64,000 nucleotides of DNA from Pseudomonadota bacterium (GCA_023460395.1 JAEWQB010000018.1:1-64000), one strand, 5' to 3'; numbered from the stretch's first letter, positions 36,354 through 45,392 are shown. Numbers and translations: made by a program. Notes: generated by a model not told the origin, from the sequence alone.

Positions 36354-38621
36354 ATGGGCAAAGACCTGATCATCGTCGAATCTCCCGCCAAAGTAAAAAC
36401 TATCAAAAAATTTCTTGGGCGCAATTACGTGGTGCACGCCAGTGTGGGCCATGTACGCGACTTGCCTACCAGTGACCTTGGCGTGGACGAGGCAAATGAT
36501 TTTGCCCCCAAGTACCAAATTATTCAAGGAAAACAAAAGGTGGTAAGCGCATTACGAGAAGCTGCCGCCTCGGCAGACAACGTATATCTTGCGCCCGACC
36601 CCGACCGCGAAGGGGAAGCCATCGCATGGCATGTGGCGGAACTTATCCGCAAGGATAACCAAAACATCAGCCGCATTCAGTTCAACGAAATCACCGCGCG
36701 TGCCGTGCGGGAAGCGCTAGAACACCCGCGCCCGCTCAATGAAAATCTGTTTGAGGCCCAGCAGGCCCGACGGGTTCTGGACCGGCTGGTGGGCTACAAG
36801 CTTTCGCCCCTGTTGTGGAAGAAGGTGAAGCGCGGCATTTCCGCCGGGCGCGTGCAATCGGTGGCACTGCGGCTTATCGTGGACCGCGAAGCCGAACGCC
36901 ATGCTTTTACACCTGAAGAATACTGGGTGTTGCGTGTGGAGCTTGCCGGTGCCGTTCCACCTCCTTTCCGTGCGGAACTGCACCGCGTGGACGACAAAAA
37001 ACCAGAGGTAGGCGACGCGCAAACTGCGGACGCTATCGAACAGGCCGTGCACAATGCGCCGTTTGTTGTGGACAAGGTGGAAGAAAAGAAACGGCAGCGC
37101 CATCCGCAACCGCCGTTCATTACCTCCACCCTGCAACAGATTGCCAGCCAGAGGCTGGGATATTCCGCCAAGCGTACCATGTCCATTGCCCAACGGTTAT
37201 ACGAAGGGGTGGAGCTAGGGGAACAGGGCACCGTCGCCCTCATCACCTACATGCGTACCGACTCTGTGCGCATAGCGGACGAGGCGCAGCAAGCCGCCCT
37301 TGCCCTTATCGGGGATATGTTCGGCAAAGAATATGTCCCGGATACGCCACGCTTTTACAAAACAAAATCTGCCGCGCAGGACGCGCATGAAGCCGTTCGT
37401 CCCGTAGACGTGAGCCTGACCCCCGACATGGTGCAAAACCTGCTCCCCCGCGAGCAGCACAGCCTGTACAAGCTTATCTGGCAACGGTTTGTGGCGTCAC
37501 AGATGGCCTCCGCCGAATTCCATGACACCACGGTGACGGTTACCGCCGCCAACACGCAGTGGCGTGCCAAGGGCGAACGTCTGCTCTTCCCCGGATTTCT
37601 GGCTGTTTCCCCTCAAAAGGGCACGGAAAACGCGGAGCTGCCCAAGCTGACAGCGGGAGACACTCTCAGCCTGACCAAGCTGGAAAAAGAACAAAAGTTC
37701 ACTCAGCCGCCCGCCCGCTATAGCGAAGCCTCGCTGGTACGCGAACTGGAAGAAAAAGGGATTGGACGCCCGTCCACCTACGCCTCCATTATCTCCACAT
37801 TGCTGGACCGCGACTACACCACTCTGGAAGACAAGCACTTTGTGCCCACCGATCTGGGACGCGTGGTCTGCGAAAAATTGAGCGCGCACTTCACCACGCT
37901 CATGGATGTGGGCTTCACGGCCCAAATGGAAGATTCTCTGGACAAGGTGGCTGATGGTGAGCAGAACTGGGTAGATTTGCTGAAAGATTTCGCCGGGGAC
38001 TTCGACCCCACGCTTGCCAAAGCCTCCGAAGAAATGGATGCCGTTAAGCAAGGGCTGGCAACCGACATTCTTTGCTCGGAATGCGGCAAGCCCATGTTTA
38101 TTAAATTTGGCAAGGCGGGCACGTTCCTCGCGTGTTCCGGCTACCCAGACTGCAAAAACACCAGCAACTTCACCCGCGACGAAAACGGCAAGATTCAGGT
38201 TGTCGCCCGTCCGCAGGAAGAGGCGGAAAAGGTGGGCACCTGCCCGGAATGCGGTAAAGATTTAATCGTAAAAAAAGCCCGCACGGGAAGCCGGTTCATT
38301 GCCTGCACCGGCTATCCAGAATGTCGCCACACCGAACCCTTTTCCACTGGAGTGCCCTGCCCCCGTTGTGCGGAGGGCATGCTGGTAGAAAAAAGCTCCA
38401 AACGCGGCAAAGTATTTTACTCCTGCAACCAGTATCCCAAGTGCGACTACGCCACGTGGGACTGGCCCATTGCAGAACATTGCCCGCAGTGCGAGTCTAA
38501 AATACTGACAATTAAAGCCACCAAGGCACGGGGAAAACACATTGCCTGCCCTGAAAAAAACTGCCGCTACACCCGGTCGCTGGACGGGGACGAATCTGAA
38601 TCAGGGGAAACGGAAGAATAG
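36354..38621 (+). CDS. topA: DNA topoisomerase I
   Basis: The 755-residue type IA topoisomerase relaxes negative supercoils. The TOPRIM domain starts with KDLIIVESPAKVKTIKKFLG and contains DPDREGEAIAWH. The active Tyr is residue 299 in ITYMRTDS. After residue 560 there are four zinc-ribbon-like C4 units (CSECGK, CPECGK, CPRCAE and CPQCES starts), one more than E. coli TopA as I recall. AGGAATTCGT precedes ATG 36354. Confidence 0.96.
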   Translation: MGKDLIIVESPAKVKTIKKFLGRNYVVHASVGHVRDLPTSDLGVDEANDFAPKYQIIQGKQKVVSALREAAASADNVYLAPDPDREGEAIAWHVAELIRKDNQNISRIQFNEITARAVREALEHPRPLNENLFEAQQARRVLDRLVGYKLSPLLWKKVKRGISAGRVQSVALRLIVDREAERHAFTPEEYWVLRVELAGAVPPPFRAELHRVDDKKPEVGDAQTADAIEQAVHNAPFVVDKVEEKKRQRHPQPPFITSTLQQIASQRLGYSAKRTMSIAQRLYEGVELGEQGTVALITYMRTDSVRIADEAQQAALALIGDMFGKEYVPDTPRFYKTKSAAQDAHEAVRPVDVSLTPDMVQNLLPREQHSLYKLIWQRFVASQMASAEFHDTTVTVTAANTQWRAKGERLLFPGFLAVSPQKGTENAELPKLTAGDTLSLTKLEKEQKFTQPPARYSEASLVRELEEKGIGRPSTYASIISTLLDRDYTTLEDKHFVPTDLGRVVCEKLSAHFTTLMDVGFTAQMEDSLDKVADGEQNWVDLLKDFAGDFDPTLAKASEEMDAVKQGLATDILCSECGKPMFIKFGKAGTFLACSGYPDCKNTSNFTRDENGKIQVVARPQEEAEKVGTCPECGKDLIVKKARTGSRFIACTGYPECRHTEPFSTGVPCPRCAEGMLVEKSSKRGKVFYSCNQYPKCDYATWDWPIAEHCPQCESKILTIKATKARGKHIACPEKNCRYTRSLDGDESESGETEE

Positions 38622-38642
38622 CCTGACTACACGAAAGCCAAT

Positions 38643-38683
38643 ATGCCCCGAAGTGCGCACAAACGCACTTCGGGGCATTTTTT
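38643..38683 (+). terminator. Rho-independent terminator of topA
   Basis: A 15-bp perfect stem (38643-38657 with 38664-38678), a 6-nt loop and a T run lie 21 bp past the topA stop. Confidence 0.93.
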
Positions 38684-38753
38684 GTAACGACGCCCCAAAA
38701 AGGCGGTATTCAGTCGGGAGTACAACACTCCGGCGGCTACACGGGGAAGCCGT

Positions 38754-39932
38754 CTACCATGCCGCGCGAAACAGCGTCACAACGTCTGCGATGCTCATGG
38801 CGCGCGGGTTAGTTACAATACAGGCGTCACGTAGCGCATTTTCCGCCATACGGGGAATCCGTTCCGCATCAGCCGAAACAGACCTGCGCTTGCAAAGCAG
38901 GCTGATACGTTCGGGAATGCCCACATCGCGGACCATATCCGCCATTCCGTTCACGCAGGCCACAGCGGCGTCCCGTTGCGTGCAGGCAGCGCCGCGCACG
39001 CCCAGCCATTCCGCCATGGCTGCGAAGCGTTCCATGGCGGCGGAGAGATTAAACCGGCAGACATGCGGCAACAGCAACGCGTTGCACTCGCCATGCGGCA
39101 GGTTGAACACGCCGCCCAACTGATGCGCCATGGCATGCACGCCGCCAAGCCCCGCGTTGTTAAACGCCATACCTGCCAGATACTGCGCATGACACATAGC
39201 CTCTCTGGCTTCCAAGTTGTGCCCGTTTCCCACGGCCCGGCGTAGGTACGTTCCCACCAACCGAATGGCCTTTTCCGCACAGGCGTCGGTCATGTGCGTA
39301 GCCTGTGTGGAAACAAATGCCTCCACCGCGTGTGTGAGGGCGTCCATCCCCGTAGCGGCTGTCAGGCTGGGGGGCATGCCCACCATCAGCTCTGGATCAT
39401 CCAACGCCACAGCGGGCGTCACATGCCTGTCCACGATGGACATTTTCACCTTCCGGGCCGTGTCGGTGATAATGCAGAAACGGGTCATCTCTGAAGCCGT
39501 TCCCGCCGTGGTGTTCACCGCCACAGCGGGGGGCATGGGCCGGGCGGAACGGTCCACACCCTCGTAATCATGAATGCGCCCCCCATTACCAACGAGCAGT
39601 CCTATGCCCTTGCCGCAGTCGTGGGCGCTACCGCCCCCCAAGGTAATGAGCGAATCACACCCCTGCCGCTGGTATACGGCAAGACCCGCTTCCACATTCA
39701 CGTCGGTGGGGTTAGGCACCACATCGTCAAACACCGTGCAGGTGAATCCCGCTGCGTGCACGATATCCACAATGCGCTGGGCAATCCCCATCTGGATCAT
39801 ACCCTTATCCGTTACCAGTAATGGTGCGGAAACGTTCAGTTGTCGTAGTTGGTCAGGGATTGTTTTGTGCGCTCCGACACCGATAACCGTTGTCCCCGGC
39901 ATGATGAAGTGCGCTACGGAGGATGTATTCAC
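38754..39932 (-). CDS. Iron-dependent (group III) alcohol dehydrogenase
   Basis: The 392-residue protein belongs to the iron-containing alcohol dehydrogenase family. The NAD(P) loop LGGGSAHDCGKG and the metal region DALTHAVEAFVS, GGVHAMAHQLGG and LPHGECNALLLPHV (Asp and His ligands) are intact. Relatives reduce aldehydes such as acetaldehyde or sulfoacetaldehyde, or oxidise short alcohols. The start is GTG with AAGGAAAG upstream. The neighbouring sigma54 activator and glycyl-radical activase suggest it handles an aldehyde or alcohol from that pathway; this is inference. Confidence 0.92.
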   Translation of the reverse strand: MNTSSVAHFIMPGTTVIGVGAHKTIPDQLRQLNVSAPLLVTDKGMIQMGIAQRIVDIVHAAGFTCTVFDDVVPNPTDVNVEAGLAVYQRQGCDSLITLGGGSAHDCGKGIGLLVGNGGRIHDYEGVDRSARPMPPAVAVNTTAGTASEMTRFCIITDTARKVKMSIVDRHVTPAVALDDPELMVGMPPSLTAATGMDALTHAVEAFVSTQATHMTDACAEKAIRLVGTYLRRAVGNGHNLEAREAMCHAQYLAGMAFNNAGLGGVHAMAHQLGGVFNLPHGECNALLLPHVCRFNLSAAMERFAAMAEWLGVRGAACTQRDAAVACVNGMADMVRDVGIPERISLLCKRRSVSADAERIPRMAENALRDACIVTNPRAMSIADVVTLFRAAW

Positions 39933-39985
39933 GTGCTCTTTCCTTTTTATAACAGAGAAAGAACAACTATACTAAACAAAAAATT

Positions 39986-40013
39986 TTGCATCAATATACT
40001 ATTTATGATGCAA
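39986..40013. promoter_or_regulatory. Inverted repeat upstream of the alcohol dehydrogenase gene
   Basis: TTGCATCA and TGATGCAA form a perfect inverted repeat with a 12-nt spacer (centres 20 bp apart) in a very AT-rich gap, 54 bp before the ADH start. A third half-site, GCATCAA, occurs at 40038-40044. This is the form of a dimer-binding operator or activator site. The binding protein is unknown; the adjacent Fis-type activator is a candidate. Confidence 0.45.
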
Positions 40014-40185
40014 TACAGCAACGCATTGTGCGATTATGCATCAACAAACATACCCACTACATATTATGTCAATTCAAAATATAAAAATACAATGCATATA
40101 TACTATTTTATACAGCAATACACCATGTGCAAACCCAAATATCACACCTTGTTTTGCGGCACAGCAGAACTCTGCGGTAAGGAAT

Positions 40186-41607
40186 TTACACGTCTTTGTC
40201 TTCGCGCTTCAGTTTCCGAAAAATTGTGGTGCGGTTCACCTGAAAAATTTCCGCAACTCTGGTGATCGAACCATACCGCTCAATGGCTTTTTCCAAGATA
40301 TCCCGCTCCACGTCAGCCACAATGTCCTTGAGGGGACGGTTGTCCGCATCCGCGACGACATAGCGGGGCAAGCCGGACTTGCCACCTGTGACATTGGCAG
40401 GCAGGTCGTGCGGCTGAATAACGCCATCGTCTGTGGTGATGACCAGACTCTGGATTTGATTCTGCATTTCGCGCACATTGCCGGGCCAGTCGTAGGCTTC
40501 CAGCACGGCAAGCGCAGCCGCTGAACAACTGGTGGGCTTTTTATATTTGTGGGAATAGCGTTTGAGATAGTGGCGGATGAGCGGTGCAATGTCCGCCTTA
40601 CGCTGCCGCAAGGGCGGAACGTCAAGAACTGCCACGCGCAGCCGGTAGTACAAATCACTGCGGAAGTTCCCCTTGGTCACTTCCTCATCCAAGTCCCTGT
40701 TTGTGGCGGCTACAATGCGCACATCCACCTTTTTTACAGCGGACGAGCCGACACGCATCACTTCCTGATCTTGCAGCACGCGAAGGAGCTTCGCCTGCAT
40801 GGACAGAGGAAGTTCCCCTATTTCATCCAAAAAAATCGTGCCCTTATCAGCCATTTCAAAATAGCCGATTTTTCCTTTGGGACTCGCCCCGGAAAACGCG
40901 CCGGGCACATACCCGAACAATTCGGACTCAATCAGGTTCTCCGGGATGCTGCCACAGTCCACCTTCAGGAACATATGGTCTTTGCGGGGGCTATGGTCAT
41001 GAGTCAACCGGGCCAGCACGCCTTTGCCCACGCCAGTTTCTCCCAGCAACAACACGGTGGCGTCGGTAACCGCGAACCGCCGCAACAAGGCGACTACTTC
41101 ACGCATCTGACTGCTATGAAAAATGTTGCCGTTTATTTTGTCCTGTTCGCTGGTGATGTATTCGAGACTGTCGTGATATCTCTCAATAAGCTGGCGCTGA
41201 TGGGAGATTTGATCCCGCAACTGTGTCATCATGGTCACATCCCGCGCGAAGGTCACCACAAAGACCACATTTTCGTGTTCGTCAAAAACAGGAAAGGCGC
41301 GCAACACCACTTTCTTGCCGTTGCGCACCTGCTGTACCGAGGTGCTGCTCTTTTTACTCTGCACCACCTGCGGATTTAAAATAACGTCAAACACCCCATC
41401 GTACACGAGGTCGTGCACGTTGCGCCCCACAAGCTCATTCCGGGGAATGCCGGTAAGCCGCTCATACGTGGCGTTAACAAGCAAGGTGTTGCCGTGCTGA
41501 TCGGAGATATAGATGCCATCCCCCTGAACATCCAATATCTTTTGCAAATAAAGAGCAATATTATTCGAGTGTGTCTCTAGCATCGCCGAAGTGGGTCGGT
41601 AAAACAT
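40186..41607 (-). CDS. PAS-domain sigma54-dependent transcription activator (bEBP)
   Basis: The 473-residue protein has a PAS domain (residues about 20-125, DGIYISDQHGNTLLVNATYE), a coiled linker, an AAA+ domain and a C-terminal Fis-type helix-turn-helix (TRVAEIFQVNRTTIFRKLKR). Walker A reads GETGVGKG. The sigma54-contact loop is GAFSGA instead of the common GAFTGA. It probably senses a metabolite through PAS and drives the two sigma54 promoters found at 43252 and 43984. It lies between the ADH and activase genes, on the same strand. ATG 41607 has a modest GGCGAG; ATG 41583 is the alternative. Confidence 0.92.
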   Translation of the reverse strand: MFYRPTSAMLETHSNNIALYLQKILDVQGDGIYISDQHGNTLLVNATYERLTGIPRNELVGRNVHDLVYDGVFDVILNPQVVQSKKSSTSVQQVRNGKKVVLRAFPVFDEHENVVFVVTFARDVTMMTQLRDQISHQRQLIERYHDSLEYITSEQDKINGNIFHSSQMREVVALLRRFAVTDATVLLLGETGVGKGVLARLTHDHSPRKDHMFLKVDCGSIPENLIESELFGYVPGAFSGASPKGKIGYFEMADKGTIFLDEIGELPLSMQAKLLRVLQDQEVMRVGSSAVKKVDVRIVAATNRDLDEEVTKGNFRSDLYYRLRVAVLDVPPLRQRKADIAPLIRHYLKRYSHKYKKPTSCSAAALAVLEAYDWPGNVREMQNQIQSLVITTDDGVIQPHDLPANVTGGKSGLPRYVVADADNRPLKDIVADVERDILEKAIERYGSITRVAEIFQVNRTTIFRKLKREDKDV

Positions 41608-41825
41608 GGTTCACTCGCCTTGGCATTGTGCGCCGCACGCCTAATCCCAAACGGCGAAAGAGAGGGCGGCTCCCCCTTCCCCATGCATGGCGGATGCCGT
41701 GTGATGCAATTTTGCAACGTCCCTGCACCGCTCATACACAACCCCTCACGCCGGGACAAGAAGAAACAGCGCCCGTTCCCAAAACACGCGACATTGCTGT
41801 CTCCCCGCGCCGTCATCGCAGCCTG

Positions 41826-42752
41826 TTATTTGGTCAGCACCTCACCGGCCACCCGGCGGAGCATGCTGAAAACCTCATCCTGAAGCGTTACATCGCCCAT
41901 GGGACTTTCTTTGCCAATATGTTCGTACTTTTGCGTACCCAGCCGGTGATAGGGCAAAAGCTCATACTGCACATTAGGCCGCCCCTTCACAAACTCCGCG
42001 ATAGCGCGAACGGCATCCGCGGTATCGTTAAATCCGGGCACCACGGGAGTGCGGGCCAGAATGGGGAGATCTGGAAACTCGGCACACATCCGTTCAAAAT
42101 TGCGTAATATCTGCTCGTTGGACACCCCGGTACCGCGCTGATGGACCTCTGGGTCCATGTGCTTGATGTCGAACATAACGGCATTCAGATGTTCACATGC
42201 TCCGCGGAGTGATTCATATGGGGCCTGTCCGCTGGTTTCAATGGCGGTTTTTATCCTGCGCCGACGCGCCTCGCGCAGCAACGCGTGCAAGAACCGGGGC
42301 TGGGCCAGCGGCTCTCCTCCGCTCACAGTCATGCCGCCCCCAGACCGGGCGTAAAAGATGCTGTCCTGTTCCACCACCGCAAGCACATCATCCACCGAAC
42401 GAGATTCCCCGAATACCTGCAACGCGCCGGAAGGACACTGTTCCGTACAGTCCATGCACCCGTTGCAACACAGGGCGCGATCTATGGCGATCAGATTGTC
42501 ATCACGCATGGAGAGTGCCCCCATGGTGCAGATTTCCGCACAGCGCAGACATTTGGCAATGGTCAAACACTTATTGGGATTATAGGCCAACTCTGGAGAA
42601 AACGCCTGCGATTCCGGGTTACTACACCAGTCGCAATGCAACGGGCAGCCCTTGAAAAATACCAAAGTACGGATGCCCGGCCCGTCGTGCACGGAATATT
42701 TTTGAATATTGAAAACAAGGCCGGTTTCTTTTCTATCTGCGAGTGAGGTCAT
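41826..42752 (-). CDS. Glycyl-radical enzyme activating protein (radical SAM)
   Basis: The 308-residue protein has the radical SAM motif CPLHCDWC at residues 36-43 after YSVHDGPGIRT, and a ferredoxin-like insert with two further [4Fe-4S] motifs (KCLRCAEIC and CNGCMDCTEQCP). This is the activase type for CutC, hydroxyphenylacetate decarboxylase, isethionate sulfite-lyase and diol dehydratase. GGGMTVSGGEPLAQP is the SAM-binding region. No glycyl-radical enzyme lies in the window, so its partner is unknown. Its start overlaps the EutQ-like gene by 20 bp. Confidence 0.92.
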   Translation of the reverse strand: MTSLADRKETGLVFNIQKYSVHDGPGIRTLVFFKGCPLHCDWCSNPESQAFSPELAYNPNKCLTIAKCLRCAEICTMGALSMRDDNLIAIDRALCCNGCMDCTEQCPSGALQVFGESRSVDDVLAVVEQDSIFYARSGGGMTVSGGEPLAQPRFLHALLREARRRRIKTAIETSGQAPYESLRGACEHLNAVMFDIKHMDPEVHQRGTGVSNEQILRNFERMCAEFPDLPILARTPVVPGFNDTADAVRAIAEFVKGRPNVQYELLPYHRLGTQKYEHIGKESPMGDVTLQDEVFSMLRRVAGEVLTK

Positions 42753-43134
42753 GAATCGTCCGTCCTGTAACCTCGCGCACCACAGCCTCTAGTTGCTCGT
42801 TGACCAGCTCTTCCGGCAGCCGTGCACGCAAAATGCACCCCACGTGTGCCGTAAGCTCGCGCGATTGTTCCAGCAGATCTGCTGACAAGGATGGGGAGGG
42901 AACACCGGAAAACGACTGACCGGACGGGGTTCCGGTCATTCCGGTCCCGCTCCCGGATGCGGAGTCGAGAGTACCCGGATCGGTATGGGCATCCACGAAC
43001 AGGATGCCAAGTTCCTCTGCCTTATCGTCCGCTGAAGGAGTGATAAGGCATTGGGTGGCGGGAATTGTGATGGATGTTTGCCCTGCTTCCGCAGCCCGCA
43101 CAACGTCCGCCTCGGTGATAATCCGCTTCCCCAT
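42733..43134 (-). CDS. Small EutQ-like protein of unknown function
   Basis: The 133-residue protein starts KRIITEADVVRAAEAGQTSI and continues with a PSADDKAEELGILFVD segment. The pattern resembles the N-terminal segment of EutQ and related proteins of microcompartment or glycyl-radical loci. A Ser/Gly-rich linker (about residues 60-85) leads to a helical C-terminal part (LEQSRELTAHVGCILRARLP) unlike EutQ. AGGAGG precedes ATG 43134. It forms an operon with the activase. The function is unknown; a chaperone or adaptor for the glycyl-radical system is a guess. Confidence 0.7.
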   Translation of the reverse strand: MGKRIITEADVVRAAEAGQTSITIPATQCLITPSADDKAEELGILFVDAHTDPGTLDSASGSGTGMTGTPSGQSFSGVPSPSLSADLLEQSRELTAHVGCILRARLPEELVNEQLEAVVREVTGRTIHDLTRR

Positions 43135-43251
43135 ACATCCTCCTGCTTCATTGCTCATATGCGTTACCAAGACCGCGCCCGACATGATGCTTCCGCAGGG
43201 CTGCCTGCCATGCGCTCGCGAAACCAAACTCGCTGCCGGGCATCGTCATGG

Positions 43252-43267
43252 AGCAACTATCGTGCAA
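43252..43267 (-). promoter_or_regulatory. Sigma54 promoter of the eutQ-like/activase operon
   Basis: On the minus strand the site reads TTGCACGATAGTTGCT, which matches TGGCACG-N4-TTGCT at every informative base except -25 (T for G). Start of transcription would be near 43241, about 107 bases before the coding start. A sigma54 activator gene lies in the same locus, and a matching promoter faces the other way at 43984. Confidence 0.6.
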
Positions 43268-43983
43268 AGAATTTTGTATGGAGGTGGACAAGGGCGGCGC
43301 GGGACAAAACATGAACGAAATATTAGTAAATAATATTACTATATTAACTAATAAAAAATGGTAGGTGAAAAATAGCGCAAAGCAATTCCAGACGCGACAC
43401 ACTGACTAACCAATCAATTTATCATATAATTTCCACAACCTCACCATGCATTTAACAACATGAAATAATTAAAAATAAATCAACAAACCCACCGTACTAC
43501 CACCTTGTCGCGTTGCAGAAATGCACCCTCGCGCAGCGGATGCGTTTTTTTTCACAAATAACATCAAAACCAATCCCCCCACGCACCCCCATCACGCTCC
43601 CACCTTCTGCTCATCCACCGGACACGGTGCCTATGGGAACCCCGCAAATCAGCCCGTGCACGTTCGATCGCTGCATATATGCAACACTGCCACTAAGCAT
43701 ATAATCACCTGAAATCACATCAGGAAAAAATTAACGTGGGGGAAAGTTGCAAAACCGCATCGCATATTGCGCCGTTCCCTCCTCGCTTGACGACGGCGCC
43801 AGCCTCTTTTCATCAGAACGCAGCATTCCCGCCGGAGAGAATATCCCCCCTCCCCCGTATTCTGCTTTGTGAAAAAACACGCTGGTACTCCCCGCAAAAC
43901 AAGTCTTCCCCCGGCTTTCCCCGACCGGCCCCCACCCGTGGGGCAGAGTTCGGCACAAGGCAGACGACCTTTTCCAATCACGG
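43268..43983. other. AT-rich divergent regulatory region with inverted repeats
   Basis: This stretch between the two sigma54 promoters holds no gene I can support. TATTAGT/ACTAATA at 43321-43327 and 43347-43353 is a perfect inverted repeat centred about 96 bp upstream of the minus-strand start site, a usual distance for an activator site. AGAATA/TATTCT at 43838-43843 and 43858-43863 is a second one, about 160 bp upstream of the plus-strand start site. The two differ in sequence, so one or both may be unrelated to the activator. Confidence 0.4.
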
Positions 43984-43999
43984 TGGCACCATCTTTGCT
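43984..43999 (+). promoter_or_regulatory. Sigma54 promoter of the amidohydrolase-fold gene
   Basis: TGGCACCATCTTTGCT matches the sigma54 consensus in both elements: TGGCAC, then a 5-base spacer and TTGCT. Start of transcription would be near 44010, giving a leader of about 120 bases. Confidence 0.75.
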
Positions 44000-44129
44000 T
44001 TTCTCCTTCACGCCATGCGCCGGATGCAGCGGGCATCGCCCCGCACACATTCGCAGGAGGCTGCCGGGAACTCCGACAGACCACAGCCCGGAACGCACCG
44101 CGTTCCCTGATAGAGCAAAGGACAGATCA

Positions 44130-45056
44130 ATGAACGTGATCGACTTTAGATTTCGCCCGAATACGGCGGAGACACTGGACGGCATACAAAACAGCACCAT
44201 GTTCAAAGGGCTGTGCCAGCATATTGATTTCTCAAAAATGAAGCCACAGAGCGTGGCCGAGGTTGTGGCAGATTTAAACAGCCACAATGTGGTGCGCGCC
44301 GTCATTACTGGCCGCGACTGCGAAAAGACCTATGGCGGAAAATCGAATAATGCCAGCGTGATCAACTTTGTGCAGAGCTTTCCTGAAAAATTCATCGGAT
44401 TTTTCGGCCTAGACCCTCACAAAGGCATGCAGGCAGTCCGCGACCTGCGTAAGGCCGTGGGAGAACTGGGCATGCGCGGCGCGGCGGTGGACCCCTATCT
44501 GGCCCAGATATACCCGCACGACGCCAAATATTACCCCCTGTACTCCACGTGCTGTGAGCTGAATATCCCCATCGTTTTCACCACCGGACCCGCTACGCTG
44601 GTTCCCGGTGCAGTCATAGACCACGTAGCCCCCCGGTACATCGACTTCGTGGCCCGCGACTTTCCAGAACTGAAGATTGTCATCAGCCATGGCGGATATC
44701 CATGGGTGAACGAAGCTATCATCGTTGCTGAACGCAATCAGAATGTTTTCATTGAGATTTCCGAATTTGAGCGTTCCCCAATGTCCGAAGCGTACATACA
44801 AGCCGCGAATTCCATGATCGCCCACAAGTTGCTCTATGCGAGCGCACATCCCTTCGTGGACTTCCGGCAAGCACTGCGCACATATGGCGAGCTTCCCTTT
44901 ACGCCAGATGTGCGCCAGAAGGTTATGCACGACAACGCCGCCACCCTGCTGGGACTCCAGCCCACTTCTGGAGGACAGGCACCCAGTATTCCGGCTGACC
45001 GGGCAGACCTTGTTCGCAGTATCGTAACGGAAGTTATCTCCCGATTGGGAGCATAA
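44130..45056 (+). CDS. Amidohydrolase-2-family protein lacking the usual HxH
   Basis: The 308-residue TIM-barrel protein is of the amidohydrolase_2 type, as in ACMSD and gamma-resorcylate decarboxylase. SHGGYPWVNEAI is the strand with the conserved metal His. The N-terminal metal motif, normally DxHxH, reads IDFRFRPN, and the late GSD-type Asp motif reads ASAHPFVD. Several metal ligands therefore appear to be absent, so the activity is unclear. AAAGGAC precedes ATG 44130. The gene has its own sigma54 promoter and belongs to the activase locus. Confidence 0.75.
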   Translation: MNVIDFRFRPNTAETLDGIQNSTMFKGLCQHIDFSKMKPQSVAEVVADLNSHNVVRAVITGRDCEKTYGGKSNNASVINFVQSFPEKFIGFFGLDPHKGMQAVRDLRKAVGELGMRGAAVDPYLAQIYPHDAKYYPLYSTCCELNIPIVFTTGPATLVPGAVIDHVAPRYIDFVARDFPELKIVISHGGYPWVNEAIIVAERNQNVFIEISEFERSPMSEAYIQAANSMIAHKLLYASAHPFVDFRQALRTYGELPFTPDVRQKVMHDNAATLLGLQPTSGGQAPSIPADRADLVRSIVTEVISRLGA

Positions 45057-45118
45057 GCCACACCTTCCGTTCGCATGCGTCGGCATAGGAGAATGCGATC
45101 CTCCTCCCCTTGGTAAGG

Positions 45119-45143
45119 AAAGGCGGGCTTCGGCCCGCCTTTT
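45119..45143 (+). terminator. Rho-independent terminator of the amidohydrolase-fold gene
   Basis: A 10-bp stem (45119-45128 with 45133-45142) with a stable TTCG loop and a four-T run, 62 bp after the stop. Confidence 0.9.
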
Positions 45144-45265
45144 CGGATTGCGGAAAAATCCGGCGATGTTTCGCCTTCATAGACTGCGTTCCCCTTCCGC
45201 AGGATACTCACAGAGTCCATGAAATACGAAATGGTGGCATTCTGCGGGCGACACGGGCATTCCGC

Positions 45266-45294
45266 TTGACAAGCAGAGGCGTCCCGCTTACTAC
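45266..45294 (+). promoter_or_regulatory. Sigma70 promoter of tRNA-Arg
   Basis: TTGACA (45266-45271), a 17-bp spacer and TACTAC (45289-45294) lie just before the tRNA gene, which would put the transcription start a few bases ahead of position 45307. Confidence 0.7.
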
Positions 45295-45306
45295 AACCTT
45301 CCCTAT

Positions 45307-45383
<77 letters not shown>

Positions 45384-45392
45384 TAGGATATC

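Noticed and set aside
40017..40033. Sigma54-like site before the alcohol dehydrogenase gene
   Set aside because: The spacing between the two elements is one base too long and -24 has a mismatch; sigma54 tolerates spacing changes poorly.
43513..43704. A 63-codon Pro/Thr-rich frame in the divergent sigma54 region
   Set aside because: It has no ribosome site or homologue I recognise, and it overlaps another short frame of equal quality.
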